Source of the DNA: Crystallibacter degradans
GTDB lineage: Bacteria > Actinomycetota > Actinomycetes > Actinomycetales > Micrococcaceae
Length of the DNA stretch: 64,000 nt
Reading direction: 5' to 3'
NCBI RefSeq assembly: GCF_012952295.1
Contig: NZ_JABBCH010000003.1
Coordinates: 248,001 to 312,000 of the forward strand
The notes beneath the pieces are model-generated. The model worked only from the letters and a program-made list of their open reading frames with translations. It did no database searches and was not told where the DNA came from. Below are positions 34,150 through 43,087 of this stretch, piece after piece. Both the position numbers and the translations under genes were made by a program. Each line of letters opens with the position of its first letter. Position 1 is the stretch's first letter.

Positions 34150-35031
34150 GTGGCTACAGTTGCCCAATGGTTTGAAGGCGCACGCCCCCGCACGCTGCCG
34201 ATGGCGGCTGCCCCGGTCATCGTGGGCAGCGCCGCGGCCTTCGACCTCGAGGCCTTCAACCCAACGCGGGCTTTGCTGGCGCTGCTGATCGCCCTGCTCT
34301 TCCAGATCGGCGTCAACTATGCCAACGACTACTCGGATGGCATCCGCGGCACCGACGACGTCCGCGTGGGACCCATCCGCCTGACCGCTTCCGGCGTGGC
34401 CTCGCCGAAGTCCGTCAAGTTCGCGGCGTTCGGCTGTTTTGGGCTGGCGTTGATCGCCGGGCTGGCCCTGATTATTTTGTCCCAGACCTGGCCGCTGCTG
34501 CTGGTGGGCGCTGGCTGTGTCATTGCCGCGTGGGGCTATACCGGCGGCAGCAACCCCTATGGTTACCGGGGCCTGGGCGAGGTCTTCGTGTTCTTGTTTT
34601 TCGGCATCGTGGCGACCATGGGCACCACCTACACCCAGGCGCTGCAGGTCAACTGGGCTTCATTCGTAGGTGCAGTAGGCACCGGGCTGATCGCCACGGC
34701 GCTGCTGATGGCCAACAACGTGCGGGACATTCCCACGGACCGCGAGGTCGGGAAGATCACCCTTGCCGTCCGGCTGGGCGACGAGGCGGCACGGATCAGC
34801 TACGTGATGATGCTGGCCGTTGCCATCCTGCTGCCGCTGGTCCTGGTCAACGAGCATCCGTGGATCCTGCTGGTGCTGCTGCTGGCCCCAGTGTGCCTGA
34901 TGCCCAGCTGGGTCATGCTCAAGGGCAAGAAGCGCAAGGACCTGATCCCGGTGCTGAAGCAGACCGGCATCATCAACCTGTGCTTCGCCGTCGCCTTCTC
35001 GCTGGGTCTGGCGCTGACCCGGCTGATGTAG
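34150..35031 (+). CDS. menA: 1,4-dihydroxy-2-naphthoate polyprenyltransferase
   Basis: 293 aa UbiA-type membrane enzyme with about eight transmembrane helices. It attaches the polyprenyl chain to DHNA. The first Asp-rich motif is GVNYANDYSDGIRGTDD and the second is NVRDIPTDREVGK. A GTG at 34150 (VATVAQWFEGARPRTLPMAAAPVIVG) is the start, preceded by AGCAGGA; the open frame upstream covers menE sequence out of frame. Third gene of the men cluster. Confidence 0.95.
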   Translation: MATVAQWFEGARPRTLPMAAAPVIVGSAAAFDLEAFNPTRALLALLIALLFQIGVNYANDYSDGIRGTDDVRVGPIRLTASGVASPKSVKFAAFGCFGLALIAGLALIILSQTWPLLLVGAGCVIAAWGYTGGSNPYGYRGLGEVFVFLFFGIVATMGTTYTQALQVNWASFVGAVGTGLIATALLMANNVRDIPTDREVGKITLAVRLGDEAARISYVMMLAVAILLPLVLVNEHPWILLVLLLAPVCLMPSWVMLKGKKRKDLIPVLKQTGIINLCFAVAFSLGLALTRLM

Positions 35032-35034
35032 CGG

Positions 35035-35373
35035 TCAGTCCGCCGTCGGCTTGTCTTCGGGCTTGGTGTCTTTGGGCTTGCGGTCCGCGTCCACCCGGAG
35101 CTCGCCATAGCGGTCCACGGCCTCGTCTTCGGCCATCGCATCCGAGATCTCGGTTGAGGTCCGCAGGGGCGCGGCCTTGCCCGAGAACCGGTGCCGCAGG
35201 GACTCCGAAGCGGCGTCGCGCATTTCGCGGAAGAACAGGTACGTGATGCACCACCCAGCCACGGCAGCCACGAGGGCGGAGAAGATCAGGCCAACGCCCA
35301 ACCACATGCAGATGACGAAGATTACGGCAACAATACCTAGCCGCAGAGCGGTAAATTTCCAGAAAGCCACCAC
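35035..35373 (-). CDS. DUF4229 membrane protein
   Basis: 112 aa. Two N-terminal transmembrane helices (FTALRLGIVAVIFVICMWLGVGLIFSALVAAVAGWCITYLFF) and then a basic FFREMRDAASESLRHRF segment and a charged cytoplasmic tail. The arrangement fits the actinobacterial DUF4229 family, which is often found beside menaquinone or cytochrome genes. Function unknown. Convergent with menA, 3 bp apart. Confidence 0.75.
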   Translation of the reverse strand: MVAFWKFTALRLGIVAVIFVICMWLGVGLIFSALVAAVAGWCITYLFFREMRDAASESLRHRFSGKAAPLRTSTEISDAMAEDEAVDRYGELRVDADRKPKDTKPEDKPTAD

Positions 35374-35464
35374 ACAAGTTTACGCTGTCGGCGCCAGCCG
35401 GGCCTCCGGTCGCGCTCAGAGCGGAAAGCCTGCTACGCGCGCAGTGGCGACGCCCCGGCTCAAC

Positions 35465-35470
35465 TACACT
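35465..35470 (+). promoter_or_regulatory. -10 box for leaderless transcript
   Basis: TACACT ends exactly 6 nt before the ATG at 35477; no Shine-Dalgarno sequence is present. Confidence 0.55.
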
Positions 35471-35476
35471 TAATGC

Positions 35477-35881
35477 ATGGCCCGTGTCTACATAATGCTC
35501 GTTGTACTCGCAGTCGCAATCATCATTTATGCGCTGATCGAGTGCATCCGCTCGCGGCCGCAGGAAGTCCGCAGCATCTCAAAACCGGGCTGGATCCTCA
35601 CCATCATCCTGGTCCCGCTGATCGGCGCCCTGCTCTGGTTTGCCTTCGGGCGGCCGCGCGCTTCAAAACAGGCCCAGCAGGCGGCCCCGCGCCGGCCCAT
35701 GGCGCCCGATGAGGACGTCGCGTTCTTGCGCAACCTGGACGTGCAGCGCCGGCAACGCCAGCGCGAGGAAGCGCTGAAGAAGCGCGAAGAGGAACTCAAG
35801 AGGCAGGCCAAGGACAAGGGCCGCAGCGGCACGAACCAGGTCAGCGAAGAGGATCCGGAAAATCCGAACACCCCGCGCTGA
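35477..35881 (+). CDS. PLDc_N-type small membrane protein
   Basis: 134 aa. Two transmembrane helices with the PLDc_N (phospholipase D N-terminal-like) pattern: VLAVAIIIYALIECIRSRPQEVRSISKPGWILTIILVPLIGALLWFAFGRP. The C-terminal half is a charged, probably helical RQRQREEALKKREEELKRQ segment. No catalytic domain is present, so it is an accessory membrane protein of unknown role. Confidence 0.75.
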   Translation: MARVYIMLVVLAVAIIIYALIECIRSRPQEVRSISKPGWILTIILVPLIGALLWFAFGRPRASKQAQQAAPRRPMAPDEDVAFLRNLDVQRRQRQREEALKKREEELKRQAKDKGRSGTNQVSEEDPENPNTPR

Positions 35882-35951
35882 CGGATTACGACGGCGGGCC
35901 CTCCTCACCAGCGCAGCGCTGACCATCGCTGCCGGGCTGCTGGTCCGGTTC

Positions 35952-36323
35952 GTGGGCAGCGGCACCTGGACCAACCACACCGGCGACGCACTCTACGCGG
36001 CGCTGGTCTACCTTCTGGTGGCCGCCGTGGCTCCGCGGATCCCAAGCGTGCTGACCGCGGCCGCCGCATTGGCGGTGTGCACCGCCGTCGAACTCCTCCA
36101 GCTTTCGCCCCTGCCCGCCGCACTCGGCGAAATCTTCCCGCCGGCGCGCCTGGTTTTCGGCACCACGTTCGGCATGCTGGACCTGGTTTCCTACGGAACG
36201 GGTGTGCTGGCAGCGGGCCTGCTGGACGGCGTGCTGCGCCGCCGGCTCCGCGTCCAGCGTCCTGGCAGCCGGAGTCACGGCGGCGCCGCCCCCGCAGAAA
36301 CCTCAGGTCAGAATGTGCCGTAG
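35952..36323 (+). CDS. DUF2809 membrane protein, true start unclear
   Basis: 123 aa from the GTG used here, with the DUF2809 pattern (GDALYAALVYLLVAAVAPRI; AVELLQLSPLPAAL; FDxLDL-like GMLDLVSYGTGVLAAG). Hydrophobic residues typical of the first helix (RRRALLTSAALTIAAGLLVRFV) continue in frame upstream to about 35886, but no ATG, GTG or TTG lies there; the codon at 35886 is TTA. A mutated start, a non-standard start or a small sequence error is possible. The 3' end overlaps the convergent AAA gene by 21 bp. Confidence 0.65.
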   Translation: MGSGTWTNHTGDALYAALVYLLVAAVAPRIPSVLTAAAALAVCTAVELLQLSPLPAALGEIFPPARLVFGTTFGMLDLVSYGTGVLAAGLLDGVLRRRLRVQRPGSRSHGGAAPAETSGQNVP

Positions 36324-37031
36324 GTAGCGTTCCGGCGCGTCCAGATAGGACTTCCAGTTGATGACCAGATCCAGCTCATCCCAGTCCTTGCGCCCAATGC
36401 CGTGCTCGCCGGTCTCATAGATAGTGGCTCCGGGCAGTGACGCGAGCACCGGCGAATGCGTGGCACACAGTACCTGCGACCCGTTCGCTGCGAGGTCGGA
36501 GAGGACTCCGATCATGGCGAGCGTCGAGCTGAAGGACAGTGCCGCTTCCGGCTCGTCCAGACAGTAGAAGCCGGGCATTGCGAGATAAGTCTCGGCAACC
36601 GCGAGGAATGACTCTCCGTGGCTCATCCGGTGGAAGTCGTGTCCGCCTTCCAACCCGCGCTGGAAGGAGTAGTAGCCGTGCATGGTTTCCGCGCGCAGGA
36701 AGAATCCCCATTTTGGGATTCCCGGGGTTTTGACCAGTGAGAGCCAATCGCTCAGCGGTGATTCGGAGTCGTACGTGGCGTGCGAGGAATTAACGCTGCC
36801 TCCCTCGGGCCCCAACCCGTAAGCGGCGGCGATTGCTTCGACGAGCGTCGACTTCCCGCTGCCGTTCTCCCCCACCAGGAAGGTCACGCCTTCCGGCAGT
36901 TCCAATCCCGACTCCAGCACACTGGCGACTGCCGGGATGTTTGCCGGCCATGCATCCGGCTCGATGGCCGCATCGCCTCTGGCGCGGATTTCCCGCACGA
37001 TCCGGCGGTCGTTGGAGGCTGTTCCGCTCAT
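36303..37031 (-). CDS. AAA-family (ABC-type) ATPase
   Basis: 242 aa single-domain ATPase: Walker A FLVGENGSGKSTLVEAIAA, signature-like RMSHGESFLA, Walker B GFYCLDEPEAALSF, switch His in CATHSPVLAS. It resembles the small AAA_21/RecF-like ATPases found alone or with toxin or nuclease partners; no partner is beside it here. Cytoplasmic. It precedes, on the same strand, nothing but convergent DUF2809. Confidence 0.8.
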   Translation of the reverse strand: MSGTASNDRRIVREIRARGDAAIEPDAWPANIPAVASVLESGLELPEGVTFLVGENGSGKSTLVEAIAAAYGLGPEGGSVNSSHATYDSESPLSDWLSLVKTPGIPKWGFFLRAETMHGYYSFQRGLEGGHDFHRMSHGESFLAVAETYLAMPGFYCLDEPEAALSFSSTLAMIGVLSDLAANGSQVLCATHSPVLASLPGATIYETGEHGIGRKDWDELDLVINWKSYLDAPERYLRHILT

Positions 37032-37202
37032 CTATGACCAATATCCATGAGTCCAGCACCCTCCCCTTTTTGCGCCCAAGTACAGATCCTAGGTCCTCCG
37101 GATGCGTTGTTGCTGGCAGCACCGCCTGCGACTGTCTCGAAGCAAGGGTATCTGCCCGTCATGCAGTCGGTAGTTGCGGCCCGCGTCCTGTCCGTGCAGG
37201 GA

Positions 37203-37869
37203 TCAAGCAGGCTTGGGCGGCCCGTGAGGCTGACGCCGAACGGACAATTGGTCCCTGAGCGCCTGTCTCCACTTCTCGTGGCCATACACGTAGAGGCCCG
37301 CCAACGCGACAGCGAAGATGAGATTCCCGCCAAGGTGCAGCGGTGGGCCGTCGAGGGCGACCAGCGCGTCGACGAGATCAGCTGCCGCCAAGGCACCTCC
37401 GATCCACCAGGACTCGATGATCCCGTGGGCAAACCCAACGAACACAACCATCCTGCAAGGCGGTCAAAACGAGAACCTGGATGAACGGCGGCGGGCCGGC
37501 AATGGCCAGCATCTCCTGGGCTCCCGGTGCTACAGCGGCCGCGAAGAGCAGGACCAGGACCGCGCCAATGGACCAATCACGTTTCGTGGCGTGCCGTACG
37601 GCGATTCTGCCGGTGCCCGCATCACGGCGGCCCAGCCAGCGGCATAGTCCGTAGAGGATAACGGCCAGCAGGACGAAGCCGCCAAGATGGCCAATCCCCA
37701 GCGCCCACGCCAGCAGGACCGACACCAGGCCTAGGGCCAGCGGAATCAGCCATGCCGCCCATTGACGATGGCCGAAGAGCAGGATCGACAGCAGATTCAG
37801 GAACGTAGATGTTAGCCACAACCAGGTCAGCAGGCCAGTACCGATGAGGAAGTCCCTTACTTGCTCCAC
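37203..37869 (-). pseudogene. Frameshifted PnuC-like membrane protein
   Basis: Two adjoining frames together match the 216-aa protein at 19289-19939. The first (37869 down to about 37450) gives LTWLWLTSTFLNLLSILLF ... VRHATKRDWSIGAVLVLLF ... VLVLTALQ. The second (from 37451) continues with MVVFVGFAHGIIESWWIGG ... GLYVYGHEKWRQAL. The shift lies in GCAGGATGG near 37449-37455. One 1-nt change restores about 221 codons, so this is a single-lesion pseudogene, a recent mutation or a sequencing error. Confidence 0.75.
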
Positions 37870-37962
37870 GCAGCCCCCCGTCGAAACGATTCCCCTCAGC
37901 CTAGTTCGCCCGTCCCGATCCAGCGCTGTAAGGCGGCTCCTTGTGGTGAACCGGCGGACAAA

Positions 37963-38004
37963 AACGGGACCTGCGCACCGGTTGTCCAGTGCGCAGGTCC
38001 CGTT
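37963..38004. terminator. Terminator after ccsB
   Basis: A perfect 16-bp stem (AACGGGACCTGCGCAC and its complement) with a 10-nt loop. On the minus strand it is followed by TTTTTG, a proper U-tract ending the cytochrome c maturation operon. Confidence 0.9.
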
Positions 38005-38027
38005 CGGAAATTAGCGGTGCGATCCGT

Positions 38028-39065
38028 TTATTGAATTCCGGAGTAGCTGTGCAGCCCGGAGAAGAAGACGTTCACAATGGTGAAGTTAAAGACCACGCAG
38101 AGGTAGCCGACGATGGAAAGCCAGGCGGCCCGGGTTCCGGTCCAGCCGCGGGTGGCGCGGGCGTGCAGGTAGCCGGCGTAGACCACCCAGATCACGAAGG
38201 TCCAGACTTCCTTGGTGTCCCAGCCCCAGTAGCGGCCCCACGCCTTCTCTGCCCAGATGGCGCCTGCCATCAAGGTAAAGGTCCACAGCACGAAGGCGAT
38301 GGCATTCACCCGGTACGCGAAGTTCTCCAGCGACAAGGCCGACGGCACGAGGCGCAGGAAGCCCATGCGCTCCGGCTGCCCGGCGCGGGCGCGGGCTTCT
38401 CGGTTTGCCTGCAGCAGTTGCAGCACGGACATAGCGAAAGTCAGGGTGAACAAAGCGGAGGCGATCACGGCGATCGAGACGTGGATGATCAGCCAGTAGC
38501 TCTGCAGGGCCGGCACCAGGTGGGCCACCGGCGTCGGGAAGCCGATCGCAGCCGCGCACAGCATGATGACAACCAGGCCAATAACAAACGAGCCCAGAAA
38601 GCGTACGTCCTTGCGGGTGAGGACCACCAGGAATACGACGGCGACAACCAGGCCGCCGGTGGTGCAGAACTCGTACATGTTGCCCCACGGCACCCGATGC
38701 GCCGCGATGGCCCGGGAGATCACGCCGGCCGCGTGGACGAGGGCAGCCACGATGGTTATGGCGACGCCAATTCGAGCGGCGACGCGACGTTCCTTGGTGT
38801 AGACCATGGCTTCGTCTGCCGTTTCGACGGACGCGCCGGCCCCTGCTTTTCCAGCGGAACCGGTTGCTGATGTCCCGGCGCCCGCTCCGGCCAGGACCTT
38901 CTGCTCGGACTGCTCGCGGGCCAGGCGGGATTCGACCGACCGGATGGTCTTGCTGGAGGTTGCCAGGTCCCAGCAGAAGGCTATGAACGCCACGGTGTAT
39001 GCCATGGCAGCCAGCAGGATGAACAGCTCGCTGTACTGGCCGAGCGTCTCGTCAATGGAGGGCAT
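38028..39065 (-). CDS. ccsB: Cytochrome c maturation protein CcsB/CcsA
   Basis: 345 aa, about eight transmembrane helices. The WWD-type heme-handling motif is WGRYWGWDTKEVWTFVIWVVYAGYLHAR; conserved histidines lie in AAHRVPWGNMYEF and LIIHVSIAV. With ResB it forms the System II heme exporter and cytochrome c synthetase. A Ala/Gly-rich cytoplasmic loop lies at about 55-85. It is 12 bp after resB and last in the operon. Confidence 0.92.
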   Translation of the reverse strand: MPSIDETLGQYSELFILLAAMAYTVAFIAFCWDLATSSKTIRSVESRLAREQSEQKVLAGAGAGTSATGSAGKAGAGASVETADEAMVYTKERRVAARIGVAITIVAALVHAAGVISRAIAAHRVPWGNMYEFCTTGGLVVAVVFLVVLTRKDVRFLGSFVIGLVVIMLCAAAIGFPTPVAHLVPALQSYWLIIHVSIAVIASALFTLTFAMSVLQLLQANREARARAGQPERMGFLRLVPSALSLENFAYRVNAIAFVLWTFTLMAGAIWAEKAWGRYWGWDTKEVWTFVIWVVYAGYLHARATRGWTGTRAAWLSIVGYLCVVFNFTIVNVFFSGLHSYSGIQ

Positions 39066-39077
39066 TGGAGTGGATCC

Positions 39078-40841
39078 TTAGGAGTTTTTTACGCCGACGG
39101 CGCTTTTGTTATTGTCTGCCTGCTGGTCCTGGTTGGCCAGCCATTCCTTCTCGAAGAGTTTGCGCAGGGCCGCGGATTCGCCTTCCAGCCTGGGGTCTTC
39201 GCCGCGGGCCAGCAGCCCCCACTCAACCATGGTCCGGCCGTCCTCGTGGGTACCGGCACGGACCCAGACGCGGCGGCGGCCGATGAACAGGGAGGCGCTC
39301 AGGCCGATGATGGCGAGCGTCGAGAACACCAGCGCGCCGGCCTGGCCCGGGTCGTGGTCGATATCCAGGGCAACGTAGCGCTTCAGTCCGTCGAACTTGA
39401 CGCTGCCCAGTCCGTTCGGCAACTCGTAGCTTTCGTAGGCGCCGAGGGAGAATTCGCCGGCCTCGTCCTCGCCGTCGCTCATGGATGTCAGGGTGGAGGT
39501 GTCCAACACGTAGACGTTCTTCGGGTCGCCTTCGTCCAGGCCCAGGTCGCCGTAGTAACCGTTCAGGTACAGCCGGGGGTTGAACGGATCCGGGTCGCTG
39601 CCTACGGCCACGCCGTCGGAACCTTCCACCGCGGTGGGCAGGAAGAAACCCACAAAGCCCAGCTGTTCCGGCTGGGCGTCCGGGACCTTGATGACCATGG
39701 TGGAGGTATAGGCGCCGTCGTTCGGCACCGACACCACGGGCCCCTGCAGCGCGATGTTGCCGTCGCCATCGCGGATCGTCACGACCGGGGCATAGCCGTT
39801 GCCGACCAGATACACGCTCGTTCCGCCGATGGACAGCGGCTCGTTGACCTTCAGGGTCTGCTGCTCAGGTTCCGCTTCGGGCGATTCCTTGGTGGTCAGG
39901 ACGGCGGTGAAGTCCAGCGGCTGGCCGTAGTGCGTGTCCGATTCACGGTCGAAGACCACATCGAAGCTGTCCAGCTGCAGCGAATACGGCTCCAGCTGGT
40001 CCTCGTGGAAATTGCTGCCCGGGGAGAAGTTGTCGTAGCCCACCAAAGTGTTGACGAAGGATTCACCCTCGACGATGATCTTCTGGCCGCGGTAGCCGAA
40101 CAACCCGCCGACGGCCACGGAGACCAGGACGCCGATCAGCGAGACGTGGAAGACCAGGTTGCCGATTTCCTTCAGGAAGCCGCGCTCGGCACCGACGGAA
40201 GGCATCGCGCCGTCCTTGCCGCGCACTTCCACCCGGTAGCCGCGGCGTTTGAGCAGGCGGGCGGCGTCGTCGACGGCGGATTCCCGCGTGACCTCCAAGC
40301 TGGACGGCAGTGCCATCGAACCGTATTCCGGCAGCCGGGAGAGCCGGCGCGGGGTCCGCGGCGGCTGGGAACGCATGGCCTTCCAGTGCTGGATGGCGCG
40401 CGGGACCACACAGCCGATCAGCGAGATGAACAACAGCAGGTAGATTGCCGAGAACCAGACCGACGAGTAGACGTCGAACAGCTGGAAACGGTCCAGCCAG
40501 GGGCCGGTTTCCGGGTTGTCCGTGAGGTATTGGGTGACGACGGCGGGGTTCGCCGGCCGCTGCGGGAACAGCGAGCCCGGCACGGCGGCGACGGCCAGCA
40601 GCAGCAGCAAAAACAGCGCAGTGCGCATGCTCGTCAGCTGCGTCCAGATCCAGCGCAAGGTGCCGACGAAACCCAAGGCGGGCAGGGCGACGTCGTTCTT
40701 CGCCGAAGGCATTTTGTCCTTCTTCGCCGGGCCCCAACCGCGGGCGGCATCCGCCTTGCCGGCCGGGCCTGCCTGCTCCACGCCCGGCGTCTGGGGCGCG
40801 TCGGACGCGGGCGTCTCGGGAGTCTTAGGTGTTTCGCTCAT
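39078..40841 (-). CDS. resB: Cytochrome c biogenesis protein ResB
   Basis: 587 aa. Three N-terminal transmembrane helices begin after a 70-residue Pro/Ala-rich tail (WIWTQLTSMRTALFLLLLLAVAAVPGSLFPQRP is the family signature). A large extracellular domain follows, and a last helix near 510 (GALVFSTLAIIGLSASLFI). Partner of CcsB. The start overlaps the ccdA stop by one base (TGATG). Confidence 0.93.
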   Translation of the reverse strand: MSETPKTPETPASDAPQTPGVEQAGPAGKADAARGWGPAKKDKMPSAKNDVALPALGFVGTLRWIWTQLTSMRTALFLLLLLAVAAVPGSLFPQRPANPAVVTQYLTDNPETGPWLDRFQLFDVYSSVWFSAIYLLLFISLIGCVVPRAIQHWKAMRSQPPRTPRRLSRLPEYGSMALPSSLEVTRESAVDDAARLLKRRGYRVEVRGKDGAMPSVGAERGFLKEIGNLVFHVSLIGVLVSVAVGGLFGYRGQKIIVEGESFVNTLVGYDNFSPGSNFHEDQLEPYSLQLDSFDVVFDRESDTHYGQPLDFTAVLTTKESPEAEPEQQTLKVNEPLSIGGTSVYLVGNGYAPVVTIRDGDGNIALQGPVVSVPNDGAYTSTMVIKVPDAQPEQLGFVGFFLPTAVEGSDGVAVGSDPDPFNPRLYLNGYYGDLGLDEGDPKNVYVLDTSTLTSMSDGEDEAGEFSLGAYESYELPNGLGSVKFDGLKRYVALDIDHDPGQAGALVFSTLAIIGLSASLFIGRRRVWVRAGTHEDGRTMVEWGLLARGEDPRLEGESAALRKLFEKEWLANQDQQADNNKSAVGVKNS

Positions 40842-41629
40842 CAGATGGGGAGCCTCACTTCATTTGCGAACCAGTCCTGCAATTGCGTTACCCAGATCCC
40901 CCACATCCCGGTGGCCATCAGCACACCGAGAACCACCAGCAGCGCCCCGCCTGCCCGCTGCAGGAACAGGCGGTGCTTGCGGAAGAAGGCCATGGCGCCC
41001 ATGCCCCGCCGCACGCCAAGCGCGATCAGCAGGAACGGTATGCCGAGCCCCAGGCAGTACACAAAGGCCAGGAAGGCGCCCTTGGTCGCATCGGCGCCGC
41101 CGGAATACGCCAGCGCCTGGACGGCGGAGAATGTAGGGCCGATGCACGGCGCCCAGCCCAGGCCGAAGGTCATCCCTAGGACCGGAGCGCCCCAGAGCCC
41201 GGCCGGCGGGCGGGAGTGGATCTTGCGGTCGCGCTGGAACCAGGCCAGACCGCCCATGAAGATCACGCCCATCGCAATAACGACGACGCCGAGCGCCTGC
41301 GTGACCCACGCGGCTTCGGATCCCTTCAGCCACGCTCCCAGTTGCCCGAATACCGCCCCGATGGCCACGAAGACAATGGAGAAGCCCAGCACAAACAGGC
41401 CGATGCCGGCAAGCATCCGGCCGCGCCGCTGGCGTTCCAGGTCCACGCCGGTCAGGCCGGTGACGTAGCCGAGGTAGCCCGGCACCAGGGGCAGGACGCA
41501 GGGGGAAAGGAAAGACACCAGCCCTGCCAGCATGGCCACCGGGATGGCGAGCAGGACGGAGCCGTTCAGGACAGTATCGCCGAAGGCGCTGCCGATGCTC
41601 AGGGGGACGTAGGCCGCAGTCAGTTCCAC
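40841..41629 (-). CDS. ccdA: CcdA thiol-disulphide transporter
   Basis: 262 aa with about six transmembrane helices. The two reactive cysteines are in SFLSPCVLPLVPGYLGYVTGL and GLGWAPCIGPTFSAVQAL, with conserved prolines around them. It carries reducing power across the membrane to keep apocytochrome c thiols reduced. It starts 2 bp after the TlpA-like gene stop. Confidence 0.93.
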   Translation of the reverse strand: MELTAAYVPLSIGSAFGDTVLNGSVLLAIPVAMLAGLVSFLSPCVLPLVPGYLGYVTGLTGVDLERQRRGRMLAGIGLFVLGFSIVFVAIGAVFGQLGAWLKGSEAAWVTQALGVVVIAMGVIFMGGLAWFQRDRKIHSRPPAGLWGAPVLGMTFGLGWAPCIGPTFSAVQALAYSGGADATKGAFLAFVYCLGLGIPFLLIALGVRRGMGAMAFFRKHRLFLQRAGGALLVVLGVLMATGMWGIWVTQLQDWFANEVRLPI

Positions 41630-41631
41630 GG

Positions 41632-42246
41632 TCAGGCGGCCGCTGTGTCTCTGATCAGCGCTTTCAGCGTGCCCTTGTCCGCGACGCCCAGGATGCGGGC
41701 CGCAACCCGACCTTTCTTGTCGAGCACGAGCGTGGTGGGGACGGCCTGCGGCGGGACGTAGTTGGTCATTGCCAGCAGGATGCCGCCGTCTTTGTCATTA
41801 AAGCTGGGGTAGGTCACGCCGAAATTGCGCTCAAAGGCTTCCGCCGTTGCCCGTTCGTCGCGGATGTTCACGCCGTAGAACTGCGCCTCGTCGGTGAACT
41901 CCTCGCTCAGCGCCTGCAGGTCCGGGGCTTCCAGCCGGCACGGTGCGCAGGCGGCGTACCAGAAGTTCAGCACCGTGACCTGGCCGGCGAAATCGGCGGC
42001 CTCCACGGCGGTGCCGTCGAAGAGCTTCCCGGAGAGCTGGACCGGTTCACCGCGGGTGGCGGCATCATATTCGGTCACCGAGCCGTCCCCGGCGATGTAG
42101 TTTTTGTTGTCGCCGGCATTGGCCTGCTGGGCCAGCGAATCCTCCACGGTGCAGGCGGCCAGGGGCAGGGCAAAGACCAGTCCCGCACCAAGCTTGAGCA
42201 GGGAACGGCGGTTGAACGGCTGGGGGGTTTGGGCAGTCACAATCAC
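41632..42246 (-). CDS. TlpA/ResA-like thioredoxin lipoprotein
   Basis: 204 aa. Signal with a twin-arginine-like RRSL and lipobox LPLAAC (Cys about 32). The thioredoxin-like domain has NFWYAACAPCRLEAPDLQAL, whose CAPC is the redox centre, and the cis-Pro in QAVPTTLVLD. It probably reduces apocytochrome c thiols outside the membrane, recharged by CcdA. First gene of the four-gene cytochrome c maturation operon. Confidence 0.9.
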   Translation of the reverse strand: MIVTAQTPQPFNRRSLLKLGAGLVFALPLAACTVEDSLAQQANAGDNKNYIAGDGSVTEYDAATRGEPVQLSGKLFDGTAVEAADFAGQVTVLNFWYAACAPCRLEAPDLQALSEEFTDEAQFYGVNIRDERATAEAFERNFGVTYPSFNDKDGGILLAMTNYVPPQAVPTTLVLDKKGRVAARILGVADKGTLKALIRDTAAA

Positions 42247-42300
42247 ACTTTTCTTCGTGGGCTGGGAAGTATCCCACTTCTACAACGCGTAGTAATTCTA

Positions 42301-42963
42301 TTACGCTCCCGGGATATTCGCCGCACCGGGCAAAAGATCGGCGCTGGGCTCGCAATATTCAACCCCGACGAGGCGTTCGCCGTCGAACTTCAGGCTGGTG
42401 ACCGAGGTCAAAGTACATTGCCGACGGCGGGGGTCATGCCACAGCCTGCGTTGTTCCGCTGCCAATCGCGTCACCCAGATGGGCAACTGATGGCTCACCA
42501 ACACTGCTTCGGCACCTTCTCCGCCGCGTTCGACGGCGGCGCGCCGGGCATCCTCGACCGCTTCCATGACCCGGGCGACCTGCCCGGCATAGGGCTCGCC
42601 CCAGGACGGCAGCATCGGGTTGCGCAAATACCTCCAGTGCCGCGGATCCCGCAGATGCCGCTTAACGTCCGAGAGTCCCTCGAAACGGTTCTCTGCCTCG
42701 ATGATCCGCTCATCGGTCACGATTTCGAGCCCCAGGGCGACGGCGGTTGGCTGCGCCGTCTCCTGCGCGCGGGTAAGGGGCGAGGCCACCAGGTAGCTGA
42801 TCTTGGCGCCGTCTTCGGCCCGTTGGGCAAAGTAGTCCGCCGCCCGCTGGGCCATCTCACGTCCAAGCTCGGAGAGACGGAAATTAGGCAGCCGGCCGTA
42901 GAGGACGCGGTCCGGGTTATGGACCTCGCCGTGGCGGAGTAAATGCACAGTGGATAGGGGCAT
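42301..42963 (-). CDS. Histidine phosphatase family protein
   Basis: 220 aa. The N-terminal VHLLRHGEVHNPDRVLYGRLPNFRLSELG carries the RHG phosphohistidine motif, and the second His is in VLVSHQLPIWV. The superfamily includes phosphoglycerate mutases and many small-molecule phosphatases; the substrate is unknown. The start at 42963 was chosen because MPLSTVHLLRHG is the family start. It lies 54 bp upstream of the cytochrome c maturation operon and may be co-transcribed. Confidence 0.87.
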   Translation of the reverse strand: MPLSTVHLLRHGEVHNPDRVLYGRLPNFRLSELGREMAQRAADYFAQRAEDGAKISYLVASPLTRAQETAQPTAVALGLEIVTDERIIEAENRFEGLSDVKRHLRDPRHWRYLRNPMLPSWGEPYAGQVARVMEAVEDARRAAVERGGEGAEAVLVSHQLPIWVTRLAAEQRRLWHDPRRRQCTLTSVTSLKFDGERLVGVEYCEPSADLLPGAANIPGA

Positions 42964-43087
42964 GGTCTTAATTCTCTCAAAGTCAAGGGGATTGCCCAAA
43001 GCCGGGGGCGTGGCAAGAATGGGCGGTGAGTGAAGATCTGCTGCTCAGCCCTGATGGAACCGTTTTTCCCCACGTAAGGAGATCGTT

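Noticed and set aside
31910-35031. menB-menE-menA cluster
   Set aside because: Ordinary actinobacterial menaquinone gene order; nothing unusual.
39246-41468. 740-aa open frame on the plus strand
   Set aside because: Antisense to resB and ccdA, both of which show clear family motifs.
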